32,192 bases of DNA from Caulobacteraceae bacterium. GTDB taxonomy: Bacteria > Pseudomonadota > Alphaproteobacteria > Caulobacterales > Caulobacteraceae. Every line of letters starts with the position of its first letter. The first letter of the stretch is position 1. The stretch lies in contig CANJMO010000027.1 of assembly GCA_947475845.1 (NCBI GenBank), forward strand, positions 1-32,192, in the 5' to 3' direction. The position numbers and the translations under genes were made by a program. The notes beneath the pieces were generated by a model that did no database searches, was not told the DNA's origin, and was given only the letters and a program-made list of their open reading frames with translations. Below are positions 16,255-24,918 of this stretch, in pieces.

Positions 16255-16971
16255 TTACCGGAAGCCGGTCGGGTTTTTCGACCCTTCGACGGTCGGGGCC
16301 CGGTTGTTGTCGCATACGTATTCGGTCATCCGATACGGCGTCTTCCTGTACTCGACCGTGAACGACCACGGCGCGGTGTAGAGGCTGTCGTCGGTGATGG
16401 TCAGCTTGTTGGTGGCGCGCTTGCCGCCGTCCAGCAGGGTCAGACGCTCGGTGACGTGGGTCTTGGGCGATTGCGGCAGGCCGCCCCGGTCGATCTGGAT
16501 CTTATCGTTCATCCCCTCGGACTCGATGACCAGGGTCTGGCCTTCCCAGCGGCCGACCGAGTAGCCCATGTAGGTGGGATCGGGATCCACCGGCAGCTTT
16601 TCGTCCATGTAGACGATGCGCTGGTTGTGATTCACCTCGAACATCATGCCGATCACGGTCGGCTGCTGGAAGATCTGCATCGGGTAGGGCGTGTACATGA
16701 TGCGCGGCATGCCGTGGGGCAGGCAGGAGGTGGCCGAATCGGGCATCTGCTGGCCGGCCTTGATGGCGGCGACGCGCTTGTCGTAGAGCGCCCTGGCCTC
16801 GGGCTTCATCGGCGGCAGGTTGCCGTCGTCCATTTTCACGAACTCATGGAATTTCATATCCCAGAAGCCGCTGAAGTCCGGGTGCGCCTGGGCGGCGGCG
16901 CCCGAGGCGGCCGCGACGGCGATTAAACCGGCCAGGGCCGCGCCGATGCGCTTAAGCTTACGATGGTTCAT
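16255..16971 (-). CDS. Secreted protein of unknown function with a GRWEG motif
   Basis: 238 residues with a Sec signal peptide (MNHRKLKRIGAALAGLIAVA, cleavage after AAAQA). ATG at 16969-16971 follows GGGAAG. The mature part begins HPDFSGFWD and contains CLPHGMPRIMYTPYPMQI, a VNHNQRIVYMD strand, YMGYSVGRWEGQTLVIESEG and LTITDDSLYTAPWSFTVEY. I recognise these blocks as a common secreted family in sphingomonads and Caulobacterales, often near TonB receptors and DUF6152 genes. No biochemical role is known to me. A lipocalin-like beta fold is plausible from the strand pattern (inference). A DUF6152 gene occurs at the end of this window. It diverges from the amidohydrolase. Confidence 0.7.
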   Translation of the reverse strand: MNHRKLKRIGAALAGLIAVAAASGAAAQAHPDFSGFWDMKFHEFVKMDDGNLPPMKPEARALYDKRVAAIKAGQQMPDSATSCLPHGMPRIMYTPYPMQIFQQPTVIGMMFEVNHNQRIVYMDEKLPVDPDPTYMGYSVGRWEGQTLVIESEGMNDKIQIDRGGLPQSPKTHVTERLTLLDGGKRATNKLTITDDSLYTAPWSFTVEYRKTPYRMTEYVCDNNRAPTVEGSKNPTGFR

Positions 16972-17083
16972 ACTCTTCCCTCCTGGGCTCATTGTTTTTC
17001 GTACTCGCATGAGCCACTTGAAATGCGTTGTGAGCGTAATACAATTCCGTACACACAAATAACAACCACTCGGGGATGGCGCC

Positions 17084-18607
17084 GTGCGTTTTTTGACTGA
17101 CGAGGACAAGGCCCGGCTGACGCCCGCCGAGAATCTGCCGCACTTCACGCCCATTCCGACACAGAACATATCGAGCGACGAATATTTCCCCACCCCGCAG
17201 ACGGCCAAGCAGCGCGAGCTGGAGGCCCGCATGTTGGCGATCGGCGACGCCGAGGCCAAGCGCCATGGTGTTTCACGGCGGAAATTCTTCCAGAGCGCGG
17301 CCGGGATGGCCGCCGCCTATGTCGCCCTGAACGAGACCTTCGAGCAGATGTTCGAGGCGAGCCACGCCGAGGCCCAGACCCCGGAAATGGCCAACGCCCG
17401 GGCGCAGGGGCTCAAGGGGCAGTTCATCATGGACATGCACACCCACTTCCTGCGCGACGACACGCGCCTGGTGAGCTTCGCGGCGATGCGCAACGCGGTC
17501 GGCAAGGCCGGCTGGAACAGCGAGCTGGCGGCCAAGGAACAGACCCTCGAGGACCTGAAGTACGACAACTACGTCAAGGAGATGTTCCTCGATTCCGACA
17601 GCAAGCTGGTGGCGATCTCGTCGGCCCCGTCGGACATCCTGGAAGACTGGTTCCTGACCAACCAGCAGATGGCCGACGCACGGGCCAAGGTGAACCAGCG
17701 GTTCGGCTCCAAGCGGCTGTTCTCGCACGCCATCTTCACCCCCGGGCAGCCGGGGTGGCTGGATCAGGTGGACGCCAGCCTGGCGCTGAAGCCCGATGCG
17801 ATGAAGGGCTATACGATCGGCGACAACACGCACAAGGACATCAGCCGCTATCCGTGGCGGATGGACGACGAGAAGACGACCTACAAGGCGTTCGAGAAGT
17901 TCGCCAAGGCCGGGGTGAAGAACGTCTGCGTGCACAAGGGCCTGTTCCCCCTGGCGATGGACAAGCTTTATCCGAACCTGCGCCCCTATGTGGACGTCAG
18001 CGACATTGGCAAGGCGGCCAAGGACTGGCCGCAGTTCAATTTCCACGTCTTCCACTCCGGCTTCCGCCACGTCGGCGGCGACCCGGCGCTGGGCCGCGAG
18101 GAGTGGGAGAAGACCCACCGCCTGTCGTGGGTGTCGGACCTGGCCGAGATTCCGGAGAAGTTCGGCGTCAACAACGTCTATTGCGACACCGGCCAGATCT
18201 TCGCCATGACCGTGGTGTCGGAGCCGCGCGTCGTCGCGGCGATGCTGGGCATCCTGGTCAAGGGCCTGGGCGCCGACCACGTCTGCTGGGGCACCGACGC
18301 GGTTTGGACCGGCTCGCCGCAATGGCAGATCGAGGGCCTGCGCCGCCTGGAAATCCCCGAGGACATGCAAAAGCAGTTCGGCTTCAAGCCGCTCGGCGCC
18401 GCCGACGGCCCGGTCAAGACGGCCATCTTCGGCGGCAACAATGCGCGCCTGTACGGCATCAACCAGAAGCGCGCCGAAGCCGAGATGAGGGGCGACCGGC
18501 TGACCGCGCTGAAGGCCGAGTACGAGCGTCAGGGGCCTGAGCCGAGCAACCTGCGCTACGGCTACGCCGCTCCCAGCCAACCGATCGACTACTCCGTCTT
18601 TGCCTGA
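17084..18607 (+). CDS. Tat-exported amidohydrolase (amidohydrolase-2 / ACMSD-like family)
   Basis: Metal-dependent hydrolase or decarboxylase of the amidohydrolase-2 family, predicted periplasmic. The GTG start at 17084 gives 507 residues. The metal site is visible: H119-x-H121 in MDMHTHF, H284 in CVHKG, H324 in FHSGF and D405 in WGTDAVW. Tat motif SRRKFFQSAAGMAAAYVAL has its arginines at 65 and 66, so 63 residues precede it. An internal ATG at 17231 with a GGAGG site would place the Tat motif at residue 15. I kept the long start because the front segment (PAENLPHFTPIPTQN) looks coding and I recall it in relatives. The family includes decarboxylases of aromatic or semialdehyde acids; the substrate is unknown. 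Its stop overlaps the HiPIP start (TGATG). Confidence 0.85.
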   Translation: MRFLTDEDKARLTPAENLPHFTPIPTQNISSDEYFPTPQTAKQRELEARMLAIGDAEAKRHGVSRRKFFQSAAGMAAAYVALNETFEQMFEASHAEAQTPEMANARAQGLKGQFIMDMHTHFLRDDTRLVSFAAMRNAVGKAGWNSELAAKEQTLEDLKYDNYVKEMFLDSDSKLVAISSAPSDILEDWFLTNQQMADARAKVNQRFGSKRLFSHAIFTPGQPGWLDQVDASLALKPDAMKGYTIGDNTHKDISRYPWRMDDEKTTYKAFEKFAKAGVKNVCVHKGLFPLAMDKLYPNLRPYVDVSDIGKAAKDWPQFNFHVFHSGFRHVGGDPALGREEWEKTHRLSWVSDLAEIPEKFGVNNVYCDTGQIFAMTVVSEPRVVAAMLGILVKGLGADHVCWGTDAVWTGSPQWQIEGLRRLEIPEDMQKQFGFKPLGAADGPVKTAIFGGNNARLYGINQKRAEAEMRGDRLTALKAEYERQGPEPSNLRYGYAAPSQPIDYSVFA

Positions 18608-18862
18608 TGGCCAGCCGCCGGAGCGTGATCGCGGGTTTTCTGCTGGCGGCGGGCGCCTGCGCGCGCGCAGGCGGCCGAACCCGCGCCGGCTCGGGTGCCG
18701 CTGATCAAGGTTTTGCAGGCGGAGAGTCACTATCAGGACAAGCCGAAGGACATCCAATCCTGCGCCATCTGCAGCGTGTTCGTGAAACCGGACCTGTGCA
18801 AAGTCGTCGAAGGTAAGGTCAGTCCCGATGGTTGGTGTACGCTGTTCGATCTCATGGATTGA
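18607..18862 (+). pseudogene. High-potential iron-sulfur protein (HiPIP), frameshifted
   Basis: HiPIPs are small periplasmic one-electron carriers with one 4Fe-4S cluster. The start codon overlaps the amidohydrolase stop. Frame one gives a Tat-type leader, MASRRSVIAGFLLAAGACAR, then drifts. Frame two, from about 18662 to TGA at 18860-18862, gives AQAAEPAPARVPLIKVLQAE, YQDKPKDIQSCAICSVF, KPDLCKVVEGKVSPDGWC. All four cluster cysteines are present in the C-x2-C...C...GWC pattern. The frames meet in a GCGCGCGC run at 18659-18668. Adding one GC dinucleotide restores a continuous protein with an ARAQA cleavage site. Loss by slippage in this run is the simple explanation; a read error is the other. 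The electron partner is probably the adjacent amidohydrolase or another exported enzyme (inference). Confidence 0.8.
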
Positions 18863-18875
18863 ACGGAGATTCACA

Positions 18876-19580
18876 ATGAAACGCTTTCTCGCCCCGACCC
18901 GGCTCCTGCGCCTGCTCCTCGCCCTGGGGCCGATGGCGCTGCTGCTCGCCGCCTCCCCTGCCCTGGCGCAACCGGCCTATCGCCTGGTGGTCCGCTATGC
19001 GGAAGCCCCGCCCACCGGCGTTCAGCGCCTGGCCAAGACCCTGCAGACCTATGCCGCCGAGACGCGCAAGGACGAGCCGTGGACCCGGGTGGAAGTGCTG
19101 AGCGAGCTCGGCCGGCCCAACCGGATGGTGGTGATCGAGCGCTGGGAAAACATGGACGGGGCCCAGGAAGCCCGCCTCAACGCCCGCGTCGACGGCCTGG
19201 TCGCCGGCCAGACCGTGGCGCCCGTGGACCATCGCCGCAACGACGCCCTGACCCTGCCGATCTTCGAGCGCCCGCCGGCGAGCGCTTTCCACGTGGTGAT
19301 GCACCTGGATGTGGTGCCCGACGGCAGCGCGACGGCGGCGCGCGCCCTGTCGGAACAGCGCGCGGCGGTGCTGGCCGCGCCCGGCGCGATCAGCTTCGAG
19401 GCCTCGACCCAGTCCAACCGGCCGAACCACTTCGCCGTCTACGAAGTGTGGAGGAGCCGCGCGGCCTACGAGGCCTATATCGCCACGGCTCCCGCTCAGG
19501 ACCTGCGCAAGCAGCTGACCCCGATCAAGGGCGCGCCGTTCGACGACCGTTTCTACACCGCCGCGGCCACGCTCAAGTGA
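18876..19580 (+). CDS. Secreted protein with two ABM-like domains
   Basis: 234 residues. ATG at 18876 follows ACGGAG. A Sec signal peptide runs through LRLLLALGPMALLLAASPALA. The mature part holds two copies of a ferredoxin-like fold of the antibiotic-biosynthesis-monooxygenase (dimeric alpha-beta barrel) type. Copy one contains YRLVVRYAEAPPTG and RPNRMVVIERWENMDGAQEA. Copy two contains AFHVVMHLDVVPDGS and RPNHFAVYEVWRSRAAYEAY. Each copy keeps the NxxxxxExWxxxxAxxA pattern that closes the small barrel. ABM proteins act as cofactor-free oxygenases or haem-degrading enzymes, or bind hydrophobic ligands. Export is unusual for the family. It sits 13 bases after the HiPIP frame and likely shares its transcript. 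Confidence 0.75.
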   Translation: MKRFLAPTRLLRLLLALGPMALLLAASPALAQPAYRLVVRYAEAPPTGVQRLAKTLQTYAAETRKDEPWTRVEVLSELGRPNRMVVIERWENMDGAQEARLNARVDGLVAGQTVAPVDHRRNDALTLPIFERPPASAFHVVMHLDVVPDGSATAARALSEQRAAVLAAPGAISFEASTQSNRPNHFAVYEVWRSRAAYEAYIATAPAQDLRKQLTPIKGAPFDDRFYTAAATLK

Positions 19581-19622
19581 GGCCCTAGCTCATGCCCCCC
19601 GGAACCCAAGGACAGTAACCCC

Positions 19623-20117
19623 ATGCCGTTCAAGGACGTCAGATCCATACCCTTGCATGTGGGACCGCTGAAGAACTCGGCGGCGATGTCCGGGGCGGTC
19701 ATCGGACTCAGCTTCCAGCTGACCACGACCGCCACCGCGACCTACGGCAAGATCGGTCTGGGGTCGCTGGAAGCGCGCATGCTGCTGGAGCTGTCGCACT
19801 ATGACGCGGTCAAGGCGGCGCAACTGTCCAACCTGCTGAAGTCCGACCCGTCGGCGGTGAGCCGGACGGCCAAGACCCTGCGCGACCGGGGGCTGGTGAT
19901 GCACACCGGGGCCAAGCAGCTGCTGTGCCTGACGGAGGCGGGGCGCGACATCGCCGAGCAGGTGCGGATGATCAGCCAGGAACGCGAGCGGCGCCTGTTC
20001 GCGGGCATCTCGGGTGACGAGGCCAAGGTCCTGTCCACGCAACTGGACCGGCTGCTGGGCAATTCGACGGACCTGGCCGACCTGGCCCATCGCCTGAGGC
20101 GGTTCCTGGCCGAGTAG
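19623..20117 (+). CDS. MarR-family transcriptional regulator
   Basis: 164-residue winged-helix regulator. The HTH is AAQLSNLLKSDPSAVSRTAK, followed by the wing TLRDRGLVMHTGAKQLLCLT and EAGRDIAEQVRMI. The N-terminal helix (SGAVIGLSFQLTTTATATYG) and the long C-terminal helix make the dimer interface. AAGGACAG lies before the ATG. Such proteins are usually repressors released by aromatic acids. Its place directly after the exported enzymes suggests it senses the pathway substrate (inference). Confidence 0.88.
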   Translation: MPFKDVRSIPLHVGPLKNSAAMSGAVIGLSFQLTTTATATYGKIGLGSLEARMLLELSHYDAVKAAQLSNLLKSDPSAVSRTAKTLRDRGLVMHTGAKQLLCLTEAGRDIAEQVRMISQERERRLFAGISGDEAKVLSTQLDRLLGNSTDLADLAHRLRRFLAE

Positions 20118-20179
20118 GCGAAGCCGTACATCCCACAGTTGATTCCTCCAGATGTTGGTCGCTTGACTGTATTTTTTAC

Positions 20180-20202
20180 AGCCGCAAAGTACAGCGGCTT
20201 TA
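20180..20202 (+). terminator. Weak hairpin in the MarR-fecI gap
   Basis: AGCCGC and GCGGCT form a 6-base-pair stem with an 8-base loop, followed by only TTA. Just before it, CTGTA and TACAG flank TTTTT (20167-20181), a second small inverted repeat. TTGACT at 20163-20168 could be a -35 box for fecI, but no good -10 follows. The remaining bases of 20118-20336 show nothing else apart from the fecI ribosome site AAAGGA. Confidence 0.3.
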
Positions 20203-20336
20203 GTCCGAATAACGCTCACTCAAGTGGGCGCTCCGACCGCCGTTCAGTCTGATCCTGGCCCCTTAGCGCGGCGATATTTGCGTTCTGCCTACGGAAAGCG
20301 GGCCTCCATTCGTCTTCACCGCAAAGGACCGCAACG

Positions 20337-20918
20337 ATGCCTATGGATGCAGACAGCAAGCGGCGCACGGCCTGGGTCGCAGGAAATCTCCTGCCTATCG
20401 AGGGCGACGTCCGCGCCTGGCTCTTGCGACGCCTGAACCGGCCGGACGAAGCGGACGATCTGATCCAGGAAGCCTACTGCCGCGCGTGGACGGTGACCGA
20501 GCTCGGCGCCATCCTCAATCCCAAGGCCTATTTCTTCAGGACCGTGCGCAACATCCTTATCGATCAGGTGAGGCGGGCGGCGGTGGTTCAGATCGGCCTG
20601 ATGGCGGACATAGAATCGGCCGGAGGACAGGAGGATCTTGCGTCCCCCGAACGTATTCTGTCCGCCCGCCAGGATCTCAACCGTGTGCAGACACTGATCG
20701 ACGCCCTGCCCGATCGATGCCGCCGGATCGTGATCATGCGCAAAATTCGCGGCATGTCGCAGCGCGAGATCGCCCATGAGTGTGGTGTGACGGAAAGCGT
20801 TGTAGAGAACGACCTTCGGCGTGGCTTAAGCCTTGTCCTCAAAGCTTTTGAAATCGGCGAGCCTGCAGAGCGCTCGCGAACTGCCGACAGAAGGGCCAGT
20901 AAGCGTGCACGCAGTTGA
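20337..20918 (+). CDS. fecI: FecI-type ECF sigma factor
   Basis: 193-residue sigma factor of the iron-starvation/TonB-signalling class. Region 2 includes DEADDLIQEAYCRAW and NPKAYFFRTVRNILIDQVRR. Region 4 includes LPDRCRRIVIMRKIRGMSQR, EIAHECGVTESVVENDLRRG. A second in-frame ATG two codons in is also possible. AAAGGA precedes the start. The fecR gene overlaps its 3' end, and a transducer-type TonB receptor follows. This is the full sigma/anti-sigma/receptor signalling layout, in which substrate at the receptor releases the sigma factor. Confidence 0.9.
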   Translation: MPMDADSKRRTAWVAGNLLPIEGDVRAWLLRRLNRPDEADDLIQEAYCRAWTVTELGAILNPKAYFFRTVRNILIDQVRRAAVVQIGLMADIESAGGQEDLASPERILSARQDLNRVQTLIDALPDRCRRIVIMRKIRGMSQREIAHECGVTESVVENDLRRGLSLVLKAFEIGEPAERSRTADRRASKRARS

Positions 20919-21857
20919 CATCGCCGGCCGTGCGGAAGGCTGGATCATACGAGTCGACAAGGGAGAGCTCTCCGACGAGGAGCGCGCCGAGCTGGACGCT
21001 TGGCTGGACGCCGACCCGCGCCACCGCGGCACCTATGTCCGCGCCGCCGCCGCCTGGAACCTGCTGGACCGGGCGCGTGCGCTCAGCCCTCAACAACCCG
21101 AGACCCGCCGCGTCGATCGCCGATGGGCCATTGCCGTAGGCGTGGCGGCGAGTGTCTGCGTCGCCGCCGGTCTCACCTTCATGCTGGCGCCGCACTGGAC
21201 GGACTACACCACCCGCCATGGCGAGATTCGCCGCGTGCGCCTGGACGACGGCTCGATCGCGGTGCTGGATTCCGACGTCTTGATGAAGACCGCGATGAGC
21301 CGGGGCCGCCGCCGCATTCGCCTGGTTCGAGGCGTCGCCTGGTTCGAGGTCGTGCATGACCGATCGCGGCCTTTCGTCGTCCAGGCGGGCGAGTCGCAGG
21401 TGCGGGCGGTGGGCACGGCGTTCTCCGTACGGCGTACGGTCGCCGGCGCCGAAGTGATGGTCACCGAAGGCGTGGTCGAGGCGCGGCCGGCGCCGACGGC
21501 GCCTCCCCTCAGCGTAGCCGCGGGCGGGGGCGCGATCATCGAGAATGGGAGGGTCGGCCTCAAACGGATATCGGCTGAAGAGATCGATCGGGAGCTCGCC
21601 TGGCGCGACGGCCGCATCGCGCTCAACGGCGTGTCGTTGCGCGAGGCCGTCGCTCGCTTCAACCAATAAACGTCCGCAAGCTGATCCTGGCGGATCCGGA
21701 TCTGGGCGGGCTCAACGTGGTGGGCTGGTTCAAGCTCAACTCGCCGGAAGCCTTCGCCCACGCCGTCGCGGTTGGATTTCCCGCTGACGTCACGATCCAG
21801 AACGACAGCATCGTCATCGCTCGAAAATCCGCGAAAAAAACTACGGGTGAAACCTAA
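20905..21857 (+). pseudogene. fecR: FecR-type anti-sigma/sigma regulator, frameshifted near the C-terminus
   Basis: Inner-membrane protein that passes the receptor's signal to FecI. A GTG start at 20905, with AAGGG upstream, puts the family's N-terminus at the right place (GWIIRVDKGELSDEERAELD, DPRHRGTYVRAAAAW); a longer start at 20833 is possible. One membrane helix follows, WAIAVGVAASVCVAAGLTFM. The FecR core is intact: GEIRRVRLDDGSIAVLDSD, GVAWFEVVHD, VRAVGTAFSVRR. The frame stops at 21669 after AVARFNQ. The DUF4974-like end continues in another frame as NVRKLILADPDLGGLNVVGW and FPADVTIQNDSIVIA to TAA at 21855-21857. Restoring one C (TAAAC to TACAAC near 21668) makes FNQYNVRKL and joins the parts. 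The lost part is the domain that contacts the receptor. Confidence 0.85.
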
Positions 21858-21925
21858 GGAACCGGCTCGCCGGCTCGTCTTCCAAAAGGACGCCCAAGAA
21901 CAAGAGGCGCCTCGAGGAGGGATAG

Positions 21926-24895
21926 ATGCGAGCAATCCACGCGTTGTTTGCGGCCGCCAGTACGCTGGCGATTGCCGCCGCCAGTCCGGCGATGGCCCAG
22001 GAAGTGGCATTCCACCTGGCCGCGCAGCCGGCCACAGCCGCCATTCAGGAATTTGGCCGCCAAGCCGGGGTGCAGATATTCGCGCGCGGCGACGCCCTGG
22101 CCCGGGTGACGACCAACTCCGTCCAAGGCCGCTATGATGTGCACAAAGCGTTGTCGATGCTGCTCGCGGGCACATCGCTGGAACTGGTTTCCGAAGACGG
22201 CAAGGTGCTGGTAGTCGATCGCCCCGCCCCTCAATCCCTGCGCGTGCCGATACGCACCCAGAGCACCTCGGCCCCCGCCGCTCCGCCGCCGGCCCCCGCG
22301 CCGCAGCAGGCCGTCGCCTCGGTCGGGATCGAGGAAGTGGTCGTCACGGCGACACGCCAGACCTCGACGGTCAACAAAGTCGCCCTGTCGGTCACAGCGG
22401 TGACCGCCGCGACGCTGGAAAAGCAAGGGTCCAAGGATCTGGCCGAACTGGCCAATACGGTGCCGTCGGTGGTGTTCCGCCGCTCGGGCAACGAAGGCAA
22501 CCCGAGCATCACCATCCGCGGCCTGGGCTCGGCGCTGGGCGCCCCGACCACCGCCGTCTATCTGGACGACACCCCGATCCAGAAGCGCGACTTCAGCGGC
22601 CTGAACACCGGCAACGGGACCCCCTACCCGCAACTATTCGACCTGGAGCGGGTCGAATTCCTGCGCGGCCCGCAGGGCACCCTGTTCGGCGGCTCGGCCG
22701 AAGGCGGCGCGGTGCGCTTCATCACCCCGACCCCGAGCCTGAGCCGGTACTCGGGCATGGCCAAGGGCGAATGGTCGACCATGCCGGGCGAAGGCTCGCC
22801 CAGCTATGAAGCCGGCTTCGCCATCGGCGGACCGATCGTGCAGGACAAACTGGGCTTCCGCGCCAGCCTCTGGCAGAGGCATGCCGGCGGCTACATCGAC
22901 CACGTGTCGATGTATGACGGCCACACGATCTCCAAGGACACCAACTCGGCCAACGAAAAGATGATCCGCCTGGCGGTGACGTGGGCGCCGACAGCCAACT
23001 TGAAGATCACCCCGGCGATCTACTGGTCGCAGGACCACTCGGACGACAGCGACAATTTCTGGCTGGACGTGCCCAGCTACACCACCAACTCGGGCTTCTT
23101 CCTTAACAAGGGCACGATCAACGGCGTCGCCTACGATTTCCCGGATCAGTTCTATCAGGGCAAGACCTACCCGGCGCTCAAGTACGGGCCGTATAAGAGC
23201 GGCGTGGCGGTCTACAACGACGAAGCCGGCAATGCGCGGACCTTCCAGAGCAACCGCATCTCGACCATCCTCCTGCCGACCCTGACGCTGGATTACGACC
23301 TGCCGTTCATGTCGGTGAAGTCGGTCACTTCGTATCTGAAGGACGTCAACAAGGGCTTCACCGCCGGCAGCGGCGGCCCGACGCGCACCGCCCTGTTCCC
23401 GATCACCACCAACGCCGGCTTCGTCACCGTGGCCAGCCACACCGGCCAGAACGTCGGCACGCCGGTGACCGGCGGCATCGGCGTGCCGGGCATGATCCTG
23501 CCCGGCTTCCCGACAGCGTGGAACGAGAACCGCTACAACAACCAGCGCAAGTTCTTCGTCGAGGAACTGCGCTTCTCGTCGGCGCCGGGCGAAGGCCGGC
23601 TGAGCTGGGTCGGCGGCATCTACTATTCGAACACCGACGCGGCCAGCGACGTCGGCCAGCGCGGCACCGGGGCCGCCGACAACTTCAACCTGCGCGGCAT
23701 CAACCAGGCCTGGCTGCTGGGCATGACGGAGATCTCGCCCGGGAACAACTCGGTGCGATCGGTGCGCGACAAGGAAAGCGAAATCGCCGGCTTCGGCGAA
23801 GCCAACTACAATCTGACCTCCAAGCTGAAGCTGACGGCCGGGGTGCGGGTGTCTAAATTCAACATCAGCTACAGCCAGGCCAGCGGCAGCGCGATCCAGG
23901 GGGCGCCTCCAGGATACGTCGGCTTCGCCGCCGGCGGCACGGTCACCAACGTGCAGTGCGGCCTGAACCCGGTCAGCTGTAACTCGGCGACCTTCCACCC
24001 CTTCCCCAACCAGCCCGGCGACGACAGCTACACCCGCTTCTCGGGCAGCCAGAAGTCGACCCCGGTGACGCCGAAGGTCGGGGTGTCGTACCAGCTGAAC
24101 AGCCGCAGCCTGCTGTATCTGACGGCCTCGCAGGGCTACCGCACCGGCGGTCTGAACCAGCCCGCGGCGATCCCCAACTGCTCGCCCGACCTGGCCGCGA
24201 TCGGCCTAACATCCACGCCCGCCACCTACAATTCCGACAGCGTGTGGAGCTATGAAGGCGGCGCCAAGCTCGGCCTGCTGGACGGGCGGATGCAGGTCAA
24301 CACCAGCCTGTTCCACATCGACTGGAAGGATCCGCAGCTGAGCATCAAACTGCGCTGCGGCCAGACCTATATCCAGAACGCGGGCAGCGCGGTCAGCCAG
24401 GGCGCCGACGTCCAGGCCCAGGGCCGCTTCGGTCCGTTCCTGATCGGCGGGACGGTGTCCTATACCGACTCGCACTACACCAAGACCTACGCCCTGCCGG
24501 GCCCCTCCGGCACCACGGTGCTGATCGTGTCCAAGGGCGACAGCCTGGGCGCTCCGCCCTGGCAGTACAGCCTGAACGGCGAATACGACTTCAACGTGAT
24601 GGGCAAGTACGCGGCTTACCTGCGGGCTGACTACGCCTTCTCCAGCCAGTACCAACCGGGCGTCGGCCCCGGCGCGGTCGGCTACGATCCGGTGCTCGCG
24701 CGAGGGGCGGCGACGCACCTGGCCAACATGCGCGCCGGTGTCACGCGCGATACCTGGGAGGCGGCGGTGTTCGTCAAGAACCTGACCCAATCGCAGGACC
24801 TGCTGACGCTCAACCACGCGGCCAGCTCGCCGCTGATCACCTCGTCCACCTTCCGCCCGCGTGAAGTCGGCGTGTCGCTGGCCTACCGCTTCTGA
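21926..24895 (+). CDS. TonB-dependent transducer/receptor with STN signalling domain
   Basis: 989-residue outer-membrane receptor. GGAGGG precedes the ATG. The signal peptide ends SPAMAQ. The short secretin/TonB N-terminal (STN) signalling domain spans about residues 26-97: LAAQPATAAIQEFGRQAGVQ, ALSMLLAGTSLELV. A proline-rich linker and the TonB box region EEVVVTATRQTSTVNK (from E136) follow. The plug contains ITIRGLG and the usual FDLERVEFLRGPQGTLFGG. The barrel ends RPREVGVSLAYRF with the terminal aromatic residue. Sequence does not resemble classic siderophore receptors closely enough to name a ligand. The neighbours (exported amidohydrolase, aldolase) suggest an organic acid or aromatic compound (inference). 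With fecIR it forms a signalling trio. Confidence 0.92.
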   Translation: MRAIHALFAAASTLAIAAASPAMAQEVAFHLAAQPATAAIQEFGRQAGVQIFARGDALARVTTNSVQGRYDVHKALSMLLAGTSLELVSEDGKVLVVDRPAPQSLRVPIRTQSTSAPAAPPPAPAPQQAVASVGIEEVVVTATRQTSTVNKVALSVTAVTAATLEKQGSKDLAELANTVPSVVFRRSGNEGNPSITIRGLGSALGAPTTAVYLDDTPIQKRDFSGLNTGNGTPYPQLFDLERVEFLRGPQGTLFGGSAEGGAVRFITPTPSLSRYSGMAKGEWSTMPGEGSPSYEAGFAIGGPIVQDKLGFRASLWQRHAGGYIDHVSMYDGHTISKDTNSANEKMIRLAVTWAPTANLKITPAIYWSQDHSDDSDNFWLDVPSYTTNSGFFLNKGTINGVAYDFPDQFYQGKTYPALKYGPYKSGVAVYNDEAGNARTFQSNRISTILLPTLTLDYDLPFMSVKSVTSYLKDVNKGFTAGSGGPTRTALFPITTNAGFVTVASHTGQNVGTPVTGGIGVPGMILPGFPTAWNENRYNNQRKFFVEELRFSSAPGEGRLSWVGGIYYSNTDAASDVGQRGTGAADNFNLRGINQAWLLGMTEISPGNNSVRSVRDKESEIAGFGEANYNLTSKLKLTAGVRVSKFNISYSQASGSAIQGAPPGYVGFAAGGTVTNVQCGLNPVSCNSATFHPFPNQPGDDSYTRFSGSQKSTPVTPKVGVSYQLNSRSLLYLTASQGYRTGGLNQPAAIPNCSPDLAAIGLTSTPATYNSDSVWSYEGGAKLGLLDGRMQVNTSLFHIDWKDPQLSIKLRCGQTYIQNAGSAVSQGADVQAQGRFGPFLIGGTVSYTDSHYTKTYALPGPSGTTVLIVSKGDSLGAPPWQYSLNGEYDFNVMGKYAAYLRADYAFSSQYQPGVGPGAVGYDPVLARGAATHLANMRAGVTRDTWEAAVFVKNLTQSQDLLTLNHAASSPLITSSTFRPREVGVSLAYRF

Positions 24896-24918
24896 TCCGC
24901 GAAAACAGGAAACCCAAG

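Noticed and set aside
17273-18874. 533-codon open frame antisense to the amidohydrolase
   Set aside because: Opposite a gene with an intact metal site; product has shadow-type composition.
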